From contig MNCI01004529.1 in the NCBI GenBank assembly GCA_015680685.1, positions 295,241 to 344,359 of the forward strand: a DNA stretch of 49,119 nt, read 5' to 3'. The position numbers and the translations under genes are program-made. Each line of letters starts with the position of its first letter. Positions within the stretch are counted from its first letter, which is position 1. The notes beneath the pieces are model-generated. The model did not search any database. It had not been told where the DNA came from and saw only the letters and a list, made by a program, of their open reading frames with translations. The stretch is from Gnetum montanum (taxonomy: Eukaryota > Streptophyta > Gnetopsida > Gnetales > Gnetaceae). Below are positions 11,339-21,575 of this stretch, piece after piece.

Positions 11339-11659
11339 CCCCTACTATTTAGATTACTACCATAGCAATTGAGACTGGTACAGCTGCTATTACATATAAG
11401 CCTCCTACTTGGACTCCTATAGATAAATTTAGATTCTTTTTGACATTGATCTTGGGGTTGTTGTGTAGTTTTTTAGGCTATGGATATTTGGGTTGTATTG
11501 GGTTGAGAGACTTTGATGACAAAAGGCTCTCTTGGAGGCATTTGTGATGGTACTCTCATAATGAAGGGAGATCTTGAGCTATGGGAAGCTAAAGAAACTC
11601 TTTCATTGTAAAGGGGTATTTGGATCATGAATGGTTCTCTTGTAGGTCTTCGATTATCA
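11339..11659. other. Junction segment between antisense gene and gag
   Basis: On the plus strand the frame of the decayed gene could continue past the TAA at 11336-11338, through a hydrophobic run (FFLTLILGLLCSFLGYGYLG at about 11428-11487), so the real gene end is uncertain. On the minus strand, gag similarity stops near 11660. The breakpoint between the two lies in this segment. Confidence 0.4.
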
Positions 11660-13175
11660 TTGATGTTGAATGCTTAGCTAAGAGACCATGGATTAAGATA
11701 GCAGAGTTTAGACTTCATGAAGTCATTAATTACTCCCTTAAATATGGCTAATAAGTGGGCTTTGGCTATGGGCTATGGTTTTTCATTCAGTAGTTCATTC
11801 CACCATTGAATGAATTTCTGTACAGGTTCTAAGGACCCTTGCTTGACCTTCATGAGTTGGTCAAGCATTGTGTTAAGCTTCATGTTATATTTGAAGTGGT
11901 TGAAAAATTGGGCTACTAAGTCTTCTAGAGAGGATATAGACCCCCTAGGTAATGCATGATACCAATCAAGTAATTTTCTAGTCAAAGCCATAGGAAATAT
12001 CCTCATGATGGTATGAGGCCATGGTTGTAAGAGCAAACATTTTGATTGAAAGGTAATAAAATGAGCATTAGGGTCACCTTCTCCATTATATTTGATAAAT
12101 TATGGAATGGGGACACCAAGAGGAAGTGTCAAGGGTGGGACTATAGGACTTATGGGATCATCCTGATAGAAGTCCACAGTCTTAACGATTTGTGTGGTAG
12201 AGGCTTTAAGCCTCTTCAATTCCTCTGTTAGGTCTTGGATCATTTGGAAGGCTTGATCCAATCCTTGCAATAGCCCCATAGTTTGTGAGGTTTGTACGTA
12301 AGGTTGTGGTGTTTATTGTGAGGCTTATGGCCTTATTATGGGTTACATGATAGAAGGAAAAGGTTGTGCTATGGTTGTGGCTTGTGGGTCAAATAGAGAA
12401 AAAGATGTTTGTGCTAGTACTTGAGGCACAAACAGGACAAAAATGGTGTGTGACCCTTGTGTTTTTGGGGGTCTCATGATGGGCCCCATGTTAGTTAAAG
12501 GATTTGAGGTGGTAAAAGCCACTGTTGATGGTTTTGTATATCATGGTTGTGTTGCAAATGACATTGATGTGTTATAGTTTGTTGTTTGTGGCATTAATTG
12601 AATGTGATGTGTAGCTATAACCAGTGTAGGACCTCCCGTAGCAAGGTGCAGAGGACTAGAAAATGGTGGCACCATGCCCATGGAGAAAACAAAGGCATTA
12701 GGGGAAGGTTTTATGATGTTGAGGGATGTTTTTTGGAATAGTCTTCCAAGGATGCTTTTAGGCTCAAATTCTGTCCTAAATTCATCCTCCTCTTCCTATT
12801 GTTTCCCAAAGGTAGGTTGGTCATCTTCATCTTCTATGACAATTAGGCTAGGATGCTAGAATAGACATTATTAAGGGAAATTTCTTCACATGGGGAAGGG
12901 ATGTACTCTTTCCCACCCCTATGTATGAGCTTAAACTCTCTTTTGGCCTTAGCTTCAATTTGTAGAATTAACATGCCTGCCTATATTTTGGCACAAATGA
13001 AGTTATAACAATCTTCATTTATGGCTGCAAAATCAGGACTCTTCCCTCTGACTCTCAAAGATCACCTACACTCAATGACTGCAAGGTCTTTGGGATTATA
13101 CACCCTCATGACTTGTTGGCTATGATCTTTACCAATGAAGGTAAAGGACAATTTGGTGGATTTTTGAAAAGTCAT
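11660..13175 (-). pseudogene. gag: Decayed gag of the large Tat-like element
   Basis: Starts at an ATG (13175-13173) about 45 bp downstream of the candidate PBS. The N-terminal part reads MTFQKSTKLSFTF, then VMRVYNPKDLAVIECR, SPDFAAINEDCYNFICAK and EYIPSPCEEISL. A Gln/His/Pro-rich low-complexity middle follows. The conserved gag capsid-like block is clear at 12036-11773: IFPMALTRKLLDWYHALP, then QFFNHFKYNMKLNTMLDQ and PVQKFIQWWNELL. The frame is broken by many TAG/TAA stops. Similarity ends near 11660 (about AKAHLLAIFKGVINDF and LCYLNPWSLS), before any zinc knuckle or protease. Function when intact: virus-like particle coat that packages the element RNA. Confidence 0.75.
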
Positions 13176-13220
13176 GATTATAGTGATGATAATTGCTTAA
13201 TGATAGGCAATGATAAAAAT

Positions 13221-13236
13221 GGGGTTTGAGGTGCCA
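13221..13236 (-). other. Candidate primer-binding site
   Basis: On the minus strand the sequence TGGCACCTCAAACCCC starts directly after the inferred LTR end (CA at 13238-13237). A PBS starting TGG next to the LTR is expected for this class. I could not match it securely to one tRNA, and deamination may have changed it, so the tRNA is left open. Confidence 0.4.
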
Positions 13237-13835
13237 TGGCTAATCCAGTAGATCATCTAGGGACTAAGGAGATGCAAGATGTGGAAAGATAAACAAATCC
13301 AAATAATGTGTAAATAATAAATTTATTTTTGAATACAAAACTAAAAAATTAAAACTTTATTAAGAAAAGAATAAAGAATAAGTTGGAGAAATGTGTACAA
13401 ATGGTACCTAGATGAGCAAAAAAGGGGGTTCACTTATGTAAGAGTTCAAAGCCCATTGAAGCCAAGGTGGTCTGCCCCAAGATCTAGGTGCTAAGACACT
13501 CTTGATGTTGTTGAACCTTCCTTTGCTACTGCAACCTTGGATTTGCCAATTGGGTCATTGTTGGAAGGTGAGAAAGGTGAAATATTTGGATGCCAAGTTG
13601 CTTCACATTGGGTTTGGAATCCTAGAACTGTAGTATTAACACCAAAAATCCACCAAATCTCAAGGCATCACTTCTTCCATGCTAGGGTTCAGGAGAATGC
13701 AAGTATGGGAACTTGCAAGAGCTCTTGACTGCTTGAAAATGCCCTAAGTGTGGAATTTTTTATATGAAAATTTCTTGAAGAAAAAATGCTTGACTTGTTG
13801 AAAAATTTTGCAACCTCCAAATGATGTTTGAGGTT

Positions 13836-13846
13836 GGCTTTTATAG
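13836..13846 (-). promoter_or_regulatory. LTR TATA box
   Basis: Minus strand CTATAAAAGCC, conserved in position in the second LTR (36915-36924). It fixes the direction of transcription towards gag. Confidence 0.6.
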
Positions 13847-13962
13847 GGTCTTTGGGTCATGAATGAGGCTGCAAATTGGCTATGATTTGGCTCCAAATTG
13901 GTTTTGAATTAGCTGAAAATTTGTTGCAAATTTAGGTGAGATGGGTGCCCAAATTTGAGGGG

Positions 13963-14018
13963 TTACTATACATAGTAAGTACTTTCCCCATGGCCATTCC
14001 GTTTACTATAAATAGTAA
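13963..14018. promoter_or_regulatory. Pair of near-palindromes upstream of the LTR TATA box
   Basis: TTACTATACATAGTAA (13963-13978) and TTACTATAAATAGTAA (14003-14018) are near-perfect palindromes 40 bp apart. They lie about 120-170 bp upstream of the minus-strand TATA box. Copy 2 keeps ACTATAAATAGT at 37074-37085. They could be U3 enhancer sites; function is inference. Confidence 0.4.
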
Positions 14019-14118
14019 CCAGGGCCACCTTCCACATTAAGCTCTCCACCTTTCTTATTGAAGTGGCTAGTCAACATTGAAATGCATGAATTGATGAATT
14101 TTACTTCTTATGGCTTCC

Positions 14119-14270
14119 ATGCTGGGGTGGGGGAAAGAGAACTTTCCAAGTTGGGGGAAAAGTTTCCAAGCTAGGGGGGAGGGGGGAACTTTCCAAGCTG
14201 GGGGGAAAGTTTTCAAGCTGGAGGAAAACTTTCTAGGTTGAGGGGGAAAAGTTTCCAAATTGTACATTTG
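14119..14270. repeat. G-rich 20-26-bp minisatellite within the LTR
   Basis: About six units resembling aactttccaagctgggggga. The equivalent position of the copy-2 LTR (37100-37234) carries a different 19-bp minisatellite. Confidence 0.75.
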
Positions 14271-14657
14271 TTCTTCACATTGAAAGGGAAAAGTCTCCAA
14301 ACCCTCCACCCTTCCACGCTGCGGGTCGGTGAGATCTACCCCTTGTAGGTGTTTCCAGTGTAGAAAAATTCATAGCCCCCATAGAACCCATCAAATTGCC
14401 CTTTTGGCATTCCAAAAGGCATTTTTGACACCCCTTAAGCCCAAATATAGACACTAGATGACCTTTTTCACTTGAGTAATGAGTCTTTGACCACTTATGA
14501 GGCATTTTAGCCTGAAAAGTATAAAGTATGTGAAATTCTCTATTGTGGGTTACAATTTTCATATTTACAATGAAATTTTGCCTTGGGCTTCATGGGATGA
14601 AAGCTACATGATGAAGATTAGTTATAACATGCAAAATTTTATGGTGTTTCAAATGGG

Positions 14658-14780
14658 CACATAAAACTAGATTTTATTGGGACCGCAAATCAACTAGCTG
14701 ATGCTTTCACAAAACCCCTTGATGAATAGTGCTTAACTTCTCTATGTAAAGATATGGGAATAGGACCCTATCTTATCTAG
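14658..14780 (+). pseudogene. pol: C-terminal end of copia pol (RNase H)
   Basis: The frame reads HIKLDFIGTANQLADAFTKP followed by LDE, a TAG, then CLTSLCKDMGI and a final stop at 14780. The block (x)QLADxFTKPL followed by a G(I) motif is the standard end of Ty1/copia polyproteins. The internal TAG fits a CAG codon. Confidence 0.8.
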
Positions 14781-15104
14781 TAAGTTCTCTTGCTCTTGTA
14801 TCTTTTTATTTTACTTTTTCTCTTAAATAAAAAAACAAAAAATATATAAAAAAATAAAAACAATAGTTTTTTTGACATTTTCTTCTTGCACATGTTTAGG
14901 GGGAGTTTTTCTCTACTCCTTTTTGCTACTATCCAAAAAGGGAAAGAATTTTTGAAAGATGATTAATGGTATTAAAATGTTCTTGAGATGTACTTTTTGA
15001 TGACTTTGGAAAATTCAATATATCTACCTTCATGATTTCTAGAGAAGACTACTAATTCGTTTTTTTTTTTAAGTTTTGGACATCACCAAAAAGGGGAAGA
15101 TTAT

Positions 15105-15620
15105 TGACCTTTTGATATGTCAAAACCTTAAGAAAGATGAAGAATAAGGATGTTTGTATGGATGTTATATTTGTAGGACAAGAAAATGGACTAAAGAAGA
15201 ACTCAAAAGATGAAATCTACAAAGATGTCAAAGTGGAGACCACAAGGACATGTTGAACATGAAAGAAGACTCAAGGAATGAGAGCTACAACAAGATATCA
15301 AAGTGAAGACTACAATAAGATGAAGAAGTTTCTAAGATCGAGGATGAGACAAATCAATGAAGGAAGCTTCAATAAGCAGAGTCCAAAAGCTAAGAACACA
15401 TCTCCCAAAAGAAGAAGACGTCTTGGCTAAAGTACAAAAGAACTTAAGAAGATGCCTTGCTGAAATAGTAGATGTCTCCTATCTGGAAAAGACATGTACA
15501 TGTAGATATCTCCTCAGAGATGTATCCTTTGGTGGAGATATGTCTACCCTAAATGAAAGTCTATGTAATGAGATGTTCCAATCTCAAAGAAAACATATTC
15601 CCTAGCCATTACATAGTCAT
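15105..15620 (+). repeat. Copia 3' LTR (end approximate)
   Basis: A polypurine tract aaaaaggggaagatta ends just before TGACCTTTTGATATGTC at 15105, as in many plant copia elements (purine tract followed by TG). The tract at 14898-14907 (ttagggggag) is a second PPT-like run. The downstream end is estimated from the point where minus-strand gypsy RNase H similarity resumes (15600-15640); the 5' LTR is not in the window, so it cannot be confirmed. The 82-codon plus frame inside (15357-15605) is not a gene. Confidence 0.5.
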
Positions 15621-15639
15621 TGCATGAATTCCAAAGTGA

Positions 15640-17170
15640 TTTTCCATGGAAACCTAGACAAGTGGTTAGCTACCACATTCTTAGTTTCTTTTCAGTCTAC
15701 CATGGTTAGATTGAAATTTTGGAGGATCACTAGCCACCATATGACACAGGGACTCACTATTGGCTTATTCATTAAGAATTGGATGGCATTATAGTTAGTG
15801 TGCAGAAACACTTTGTATCCAAGCAAATAGTGCCTGAATTTCTCCAATGTGTACACCATTTCCATAAGCTCTTTTTTAGTGGTGGTGTAGTTAAGTTATG
15901 CACCCAAAATGTTTTTTCTTGTACAATGGATGTAGTATGAACATTTTTTATCATCCATCTATGTAAGAACAACTTCCAAGGCATAGTTTGATGCATTTGT
16001 CATAATATGGAATGGCTTGAACCAATTTCGTGCCATAGAATTGGAGTTTCTTTGAGTTTCTTCTTGAATTGTTAGAATGCATGCTTACATTCCTTGGTCT
16101 AGGTGAATGGTGCATCCTTCTTTGTAAGCTTCACCAATGACTTGGCAATCTTTGAGAAGTTCTCAATGAAACACCTATAATAACCAATGTGGCCAAGGAA
16201 TGACCTCACATCTTCTATGGTCTTTGATTTTCTATTTATTGCTTGGATTATCCTTATTTTTTCTAAGTCTACCTTGATCCATTTTTTTGAGATTTGGTAC
16301 CCCAAAATAATGTCCTCTTAGGCCATCCGATGGCTCTTTTGCTAATTAAGCCTCAAGTTGGTTTCTACACACCATTAAAGAACTTGTTCAAAGTGGTCCA
16401 AGGCTTTCTCAAAGGTAGCCCCATAGGTAAAAAAGTCATTTATGAAGACTTCTACCTTGCTACCAATTTTTTATTGGACGATTTTAAGGAACAATCTTTG
16501 GAATGTGATGGAAGCATTGCATAGAAAAAAGGGCATCTTTTTGTATGTGAAAGTTCCCTAAGAACTTGTGAATGTTCTTTTGGCCTAATACTCTAGTGCA
16601 ATCTAGATCTAGTTATAGCCACTATAACCATCTAGAAAGTTGTAGTAATAATGCCCTACAATAGTGTCTAGTACTTGGTCCACAAATGGAAATGGTAAAT
16701 GATCTTTGTAAGTGACCATATTCAATAGCTTGAATTTTATATAGACTCTCCACTTTTCTTCTTTCTTTTGCACAATAACAAGTGGGCTAACCCAATCACT
16801 ATTCGTAATGAGGTAAATGAACCCAGCCTTAAGGAGTTGTCAATTTCCTCCTTGATAATTTGCTTGAGCTTTGTGTTCAAGAATATTTATGGCTACCTCT
16901 TTGATTTGATGTAGGAATCTATATATATTATGTGCTAGAATATCCTTGGATCAATTTCTATTAGCTCATGATATGACTAGGCAAAGGTTGTTGGCCATTT
17001 GTTGACAACTTCCAACAATTTTTTTTCCTGTTAAGGAGCAAGTGTGAAATTAATGATTACCAGCTTACCATTATTTAGAAATTCATACTCCATTCCTACT
17101 AGTAGGGCTTTTAACTCAAGGAGCTCATGCTTGAGAGTTTTAGGGATCTCCAACTCTTCCCAATTGATTT
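15640..17170 (-). pseudogene. pol: Decayed pol: RT and RNase H of the second gypsy family
   Basis: The pre-RT linker reads LKHELLELKALLVGMEYEFL (near 17140), then FAXSYHELIEIDPRIF. The RT palm is FIND at 16446-16435, where related elements have FMDD, so a catalytic Asp has become Asn. The thumb/connection region is clear at 16305-16099: GYQISKKWIKVDLEKI, then VRSFLGHIGYYRCFIENFSK. RNase H follows at about 16090-15650: NASNYALEVVL, LNYTTTKKELMEMVYTLEKF, RHYLLGYKVFLHTNY, and a VVANHLSRF linker. Several frameshifts and stops interrupt it. Confidence 0.8.
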
Positions 17171-17370
17171 CACTTTGTTTATTAGAGAGTTGGTGATTGA
17201 TCTACTTCAATTGATCCATGCTCTTCACATAAGAGCTTGTGAGGATCTCAGCTAGTTCCATGGACATTGTTCATCTAGCTTCATTTTCAATTGTTAGTCA
17301 TTGAGTGTCCTCCTGTTTAGTGGCTACTACATATAGGCACCTTTGAATTTCTATGAAATCTGCACACTAA

Positions 17371-17800
17371 CTATATGCTGGAAGTGATGTGCTTTTTATG
17401 ATCCATAGTTTTTGAGTGGCATCCTATATCACTATACACTATGCATGAAACTCTCTTCCTCTTAAGTTTTTCAAATTCATTTTTCTTGGAAATTTCCAAG
17501 GAGAGATCTTTGATCCCTAACCTTGCATTTATAGTGCTTAGCCATGCTCTTCCCATGATGATAGGAAAGTTCCCTTTGTTGTTCTCCATATGGATTACTA
17601 AGAAATTGGTAAGATATAACCACTAACAAACAATGGTGATGATGTCTTCCACCAATCCCAAAGGAACAATGAGGGATTGGTCTTGCAGCTCTAGTTTGAT
17701 GTTTCTCTTTTTCATGGAAGGCAAGTTCTAGGCTTTGTACATTTCTTGCAAAATCAAGTTAACTCCAGAACCTGAGTCCAAAAGAGCCTTACATAGTTCA
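17371..17800 (-). pseudogene. Decayed aspartic protease region of the second gypsy family
   Basis: The block GNFPIIMGRAWLSTINARLG (17574-17515) is the usual protease C-terminal pattern (I-I-L-G-R-P-F/W-L-x-T-x-x-A). An active-site-like DSGSGVN pattern can be read just upstream (17780-17740), where the plus strand gives caaaatcaagttaactccag. The protease normally matures gag-pol in the particle. Confidence 0.6.
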
Positions 17801-18499
17801 TTTTTAGTAATCTATAAATAGATAAGAGGACTTCCAAGATTAGATATCTTCTTGGGAAGATGGCCAGCCTTGATTCAATCTATGATAGCATAGGTCAACA
17901 TGATGGTGTGCAACTAGAGAGTGTTTTGGTTTATAGGTTGCTCAACAGATATTTCATAAAAGGTAGAAATAGGGTTAATAGACATAGGTGTTTTTGAGGG
18001 CTTTTTGGGGTTGTTGGTTTTGAAAAATGGTCTCTTGTGAGGCTTAGATCTAGAACAACTTGACTAAGAAGCCTATTGTAAGTTTATGGCCCTCATAGCA
18101 TTTCTCTACTATGACTAGGTAAGAATCTTAGCATGCAAGGATGGGGTAGGTGATAAAGGAGTTGACGGTGGAGAAGTAGGAGTGGAAGAGTGTGGAGGAG
18201 GATAGTAGGAAAATGGATACTTTCCCCTTGGTGAAGATGCTCTGTAGTATTCCAGAGGATAATAGTGATGTGGGAAGGAAGCATGACTTGAAGAGTCACA
18301 TGGAGAGATAGGCTACTGAATGTAGTACCTATGGAGTCATTGTGGGTGTTGCCACTATTGGTATTATTCTTGAGGTTGAGGTTGTGCTCCACTCAAATAG
18401 TAAGCTTGTTGGTGGAATTGCTATCAATAGTTGCCTTATGGATAAGGCAAACTCCTAGGTGCCTACCATTTTACTAGTTTAGGATTTAAAGCGTATAGC

Positions 18500-20000
18500 C
18501 TAGATTCCTATAAGTGTAATACAATAAGGAAAAATCCTCTGGGATGTTCATATTGGCATATGTCATAACCATAGCCATCAAATTCAGAATCTACAACCTC
18601 TTCTACTACTACAACTTTTTCCTTAACTTTATGATGTTCATGTTTAGCCTCCTCCTTGTTCCTTTGCTTATGACCATTACATCCTTGATCTATACTCTCC
18701 TCTACAATATTTAGAGTAGTTTGGAATTTTTTGTTCAAGGAGTTCCACATTTTGTCAACCTTAGCCAATATTTTAGTAATAGATTTTTGGATTAGCAAGG
18801 TTTTCCTTTGTACCACTTCATTAAGTGGGGCCTCCACCTCATGTTCACAAAAATAGACCTCCCTCTTACAGATGGAAGGGTCCCTATTATATTCTTTTGC
18901 AGTTTCCCATTTTTTATCTCTCCTTTCTCTTTGGCGACTTCCTAAATAAGCCTTTGAAACTAATGAGCCCTTAGCTTAGAAAGTCTTCCTTGAGCATAGA
19001 TCCCAAGGGTTTTCCTTGTTTTAGTTTTGAGCCCATCTATGATATGGTGTAGCTGATCCCATTGGGAGTATGCATAGCCTGGGATATGGTCCAACAAAGA
19101 GTAGTACCTACCCATAGCCACATCCAAGGATTCATGAGTGCCTTGTTTCCACCCTTGGATTTGCCTCCTCAAATTGGAAACTTTGGAGCACATATAGTAC
19201 TTATCATTGAATAGCTCTAGGATCATACACCATCACTGAATAGATTCTAATTCCAAGGACCAATACCAACTTTGTGCTTCTTTGATGAGTGTTTTTGGAA
19301 ACAATTTCAACTTTTGCTATTCGTTTTCCACATTTTGCAAGGCACAAGCATCATGAAAGACTTGTAGGTGATGTTGTGAATCTAAATTGTATCCCCCTCA
19401 AACTTTGAAATATTATTCATATTCAACCATTTAATTTGACTATCCTTCATGTGCTTAGTTGGTATCCTAATAGCTTCTGAAATGTTTGACATATTTTTGG
19501 TAGCTAATAGGGAATCATCATAGTCATAGCAGTCTCTACAACCTCTATCAAGGCCATGATGCCTATGATGAGTCTTATTGTTCCTTCACTCTTTGTGATG
19601 TTCATCCCCACTTTGCTCATGCCCATGGTCTTTATTGTCTCAGTGGGACTTGCAATCATCTGTATCCTATCGTTCATCTTTATCATGATTTCTATTACCT
19701 ATGCTTCTTCTATTGGAGTTAGAGAAGGAAGATGATGAGGATGATGAAGGTGGAGAGGAAGAAGAGCCAGTGCTAGAGTGAGGCCTACTACCCCCTCTTC
19801 TTTGGTCCCTACCCTAATCACTAAGTATGTCTCTCTCTTGGTGCTTGTCATTGTTCTTGCCTTAGCTACCACCTTTCGAGGCCCCCTAATCTTGTGACTC
19901 ATTCTTCCCATAACCAAGGTTTTCCATAGTTTACTACAACCATTGGTTAAGGATCTTCTCATCAAAGAGAGAAGGAGAATCTATATTTTTGGAGGCACCT
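18500..20000 (-). pseudogene. gag: Decayed gag of the second gypsy family
   Basis: A Ser/Pro-rich start (STGSSSSPPSSSSSSFSNSN near 19770-19700) is followed by an Arg/His/Asp-rich tract (RNHDKDER, HRHHGLDRGCRD, YDYDDS). The gag core is LNMNNISKFEGDTI, then FMMLVPCKMWK, LELFNDKYYMCSKVSNLRRQ (19223-19164), LDVAMGRYYSLLDHIPGYAY and QWDQLHHIIDGLKTKTRKTL. The tail towards 18500 is Lys/Glu-rich, with a TLNIVEESIDQGCNGHKQRN segment that may be a degenerate zinc-knuckle region. Many TAG stops occur. In related elements gag forms the particle shell. Confidence 0.65.
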
Positions 20001-20651
20001 AAAAATAAGTTCTCACCTTCTTTTTGTGTTTGTAGGAACAAGTGGCTAGAAAACATTACCTTTTGAGGCCTCATATCTAGCTCCCATTTGCCAATATTTT
20101 TTTCATTGTGCTTCTATGGGATAATAATCTTAATAAGCATGGTCATGAACCTTGTACTCTACATTAAGTTTTGCAATTCCCAACTTAATGAGATTGTTTA
20201 ATAGCATTGTTGGAATAGATCGATTATGAGGCAACATGATGTTATCATCCATGTCCCTCCATCGTAGCTACTCATCCTGGTGCAGGATGAAAATCAAATC
20301 TAGAATTTAGGCATTTGAATGAGTATAGATCACTTTGAATTGTTGGGGTATGAGTGTCTTTCAGCCTTCTTACCTTTGATCAAATTCACTTAGGAATGGC
20401 AGTGGAGAGTATTCCCTATGAGAATGAGCCATATTAGTGATTGTAAAAAAATAATGTATGTTTATTATTATTCTTTATCTTAATGGTTTTAATGTTAACT
20501 TCCTTTACAACATCATTAAATGGTTTTACTATCTTTCTATGTGGTGCACTTACCTAACTAAAGTCCTTGGAAACAACACTAATGATGAGCGGTGAGTAGT
20601 TCCTACACCCAACCATACTAATCACAAGATTTGCACTAGTGATCTGATTGA
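20001..20651. other. AT-rich flank between gypsy gag and the chromovirus fragment, nothing recognised
   Basis: It may be the 5' untranslated region or LTR of the minus-strand gypsy element, but no TG...CA ends, PBS or TATA box stood out. The right edge is an abrupt switch in base composition at about 20640-20655. Confidence 0.4.
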
Positions 20652-21575
20652 ATTCGGGACACCCGATTCACGGGGAGCTTCTGGGTAGCGTTGTTTACCT
20701 TGATGGGCTCGGAGTTGAAGTTCTCCACTGCCAATCATCTTCAAATGGATGGGCAGACAGAGCGAGTGAACGCTCTTATTGAAGAGTACTTGCGTCACTT
20801 TGTGACAGCAAGCCAACGAAATTGGGTGTCGTTGCTGGACACGGCCCAGTTTTGCTACAACCTCCACCAAACTTCTTCGACTGGCATGAGTCCTGCGGAA
20901 CTGGTTTTCGGGCATCCGCCCTTGATGCCCTTGGAGGTCGTAAAAACCAAGTCTCAAGGGAAGTGTCCTGCAGCGTATCGGTTCGCTAGAGACAAGCAGG
21001 AACTCCTAGAACAAGTGAGAGAAAGCTTGGCCAAAGCGCAGCGGCGCATGAAAAAGTATGTGGATGCGCATCGGAGGGCGTTGGAGTTTAAGGAGGGAGA
21101 TCAAGTGCTCTTGAAACTGACTCCTCAAATTTGGAAGCGCGTTACCGACAAGCGATTCCACAAAGGTCTGTTACAGAAGTATGATGGCCCATTTGAGGTC
21201 ATTAAACGAGTTGGACCTGTGGCGTATCAGTTAAGGCTTCTGGAACGGATGAAGCTTCATCCTACGTTCCACGTGAGTTTCTTGAAACCGTACCATGCGG
21301 ATGCATTGAGGCATCCAGTGTGGAGAGCGCCTCCGGGTGTTCGCAAGGAATTCACAAAGGTTGCGGTTAAAATTCTTGACCACCGAACCGAGGAAGCCAG
21401 TCGCAAGAATAAGTGCACTGACTACCTAGTTCAGTGACAAGGTGAAAGTAGGTAGGACGCGACATGGGAGCGCGACATCACCCTGTGGCAGTTCGAAGAT
21501 CTAGTGCATACTTACCTGAGTTCGACGAGGACGTCGAACACCCTTGGTGGGGGTGGGTTTATCACACCATCTTGA
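20652..21575 (+). pseudogene. pol: Chromovirus integrase C-terminal half with chromodomain
   Basis: It begins IRDTRFTGSFWVALFTLMGS, the integrase region after the second catalytic Asp. The catalytic Glu sits in HLQMDGQTERVN (20727-20762); the family usually has HPQTDGQTE. The linker and C-terminal fold show LVFGHPPLMP, KEGDQVLLKL, YDGPFEVIKRVGPVAYQLRL and LHPTFHVSFLKPYH. A chromodomain follows: VKILDHRTEE, then DYLVQ-(TGA)-QGES, DATWERDITLWQFEDLVHTY. The TGA at 21435-21437 replaces the conserved Trp of the chromodomain and a TAG lies at 21453-21455; the frame otherwise continues to a TGA at 21573-21575, just inside the LTR. In chromoviruses this domain directs integration to marked chromatin. 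Confidence 0.9.
21545..21559 (+). other. Polypurine tract of the chromovirus
   Basis: The G-rich run tggtgggggtgggtt lies directly upstream of the inferred LTR start. It serves as plus-strand primer in reverse transcription. Confidence 0.55.

Larger units (their letters stand above)
1..14608 (-). mobile_element. Large Tat/Ogre-like Ty3/gypsy retrotransposon (copy 1), 3' end cut by window start
   Basis: I read this as one minus-strand LTR retrotransposon. From high to low coordinates it shows a 5' LTR with a TATA box, a candidate primer-binding site, a gag frame starting about 45 bp after that site, a long intervening segment, and pol with RT, RNase H, a second RNase H and integrase. A second RNase H between the first one and integrase is a known mark of the Tat lineage. 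A second copy (36387-43060) shares the LTR, the spacer upstream of RT, and pol. The 8.5 kb between gag and pol is unusual; it holds an antisense decayed gene and a tandem array. Gag stops abruptly near 11660 without a protease, so a rearrangement or a nested insertion is an alternative to a single giant element. Orientation and lineage are well supported; unity of the whole is inference. Confidence 0.6.
13237..14608 (-). repeat. 5' LTR of the large Tat-like element (~1372 bp)
   Basis: The outer (upper) end is placed at 14608 (minus strand TGTAGC). Homology with the second copy's LTR stops there: agctaca here, ggttaca at 37534 there. Shared blocks include the aagcccaaatata word (14439 here, 37363 there) and acttatgaggcattttttagc-like sequence (14493 and 37417). 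A minus-strand TATA box CTATAAAAGCC lies at 13846-13836; copy 2 has CCTATAAAGA at 36924-36915. The inner end next to the PBS is inferred. Frames inside the LTR (14067-14309 and 14275-14562) are translations of repeats and not genes. Confidence 0.65.
14609..15620 (+). mobile_element. 3' end of a Ty1/copia retrotransposon
   Basis: It contains the last residues of a copia RNase H and an untranslated tract with poly-purine runs, then the start of an LTR. The 5' part is missing because the large Tat-like element's LTR begins at 14608. The far side abuts RNase H of another gypsy element (15640). This placement suggests copia inserted into that gypsy element and was later split by the Tat-like element. 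Confidence 0.65.
15640..20000 (-). mobile_element. Decayed non-chromoviral Ty3/gypsy element (gag-PR-RT-RNase H), integrase side missing
   Basis: Gag, protease, RT and RNase H follow in the standard order from high to low coordinates. The element is broken inside the post-RNase H linker by the copia LTR. Integrase would be beyond the nested insertions, outside the window. No LTR was recognised on the 5' side (20000-20650), which ends at a sharp junction with a GC-rich chromovirus fragment. The family differs from the Tat copies: the palm motif is of FxDD type and there is no second RNase H in view. It resembles the Athila-type or a related lineage, without certainty. Confidence 0.75.

Noticed and set aside
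14067-14562. Two minus-strand frames with repeated ETFPP-like blocks
   Set aside because: Translation of an LTR minisatellite and LTR sequence.
18093-18392. Minus-strand 99-codon Leu/His-rich frame
   Set aside because: Lies in the gag-to-protease interval in a different frame from gag; no domain.
20622-20957. Minus-strand frame of 111 codons
   Set aside because: Antisense of the chromovirus integrase.
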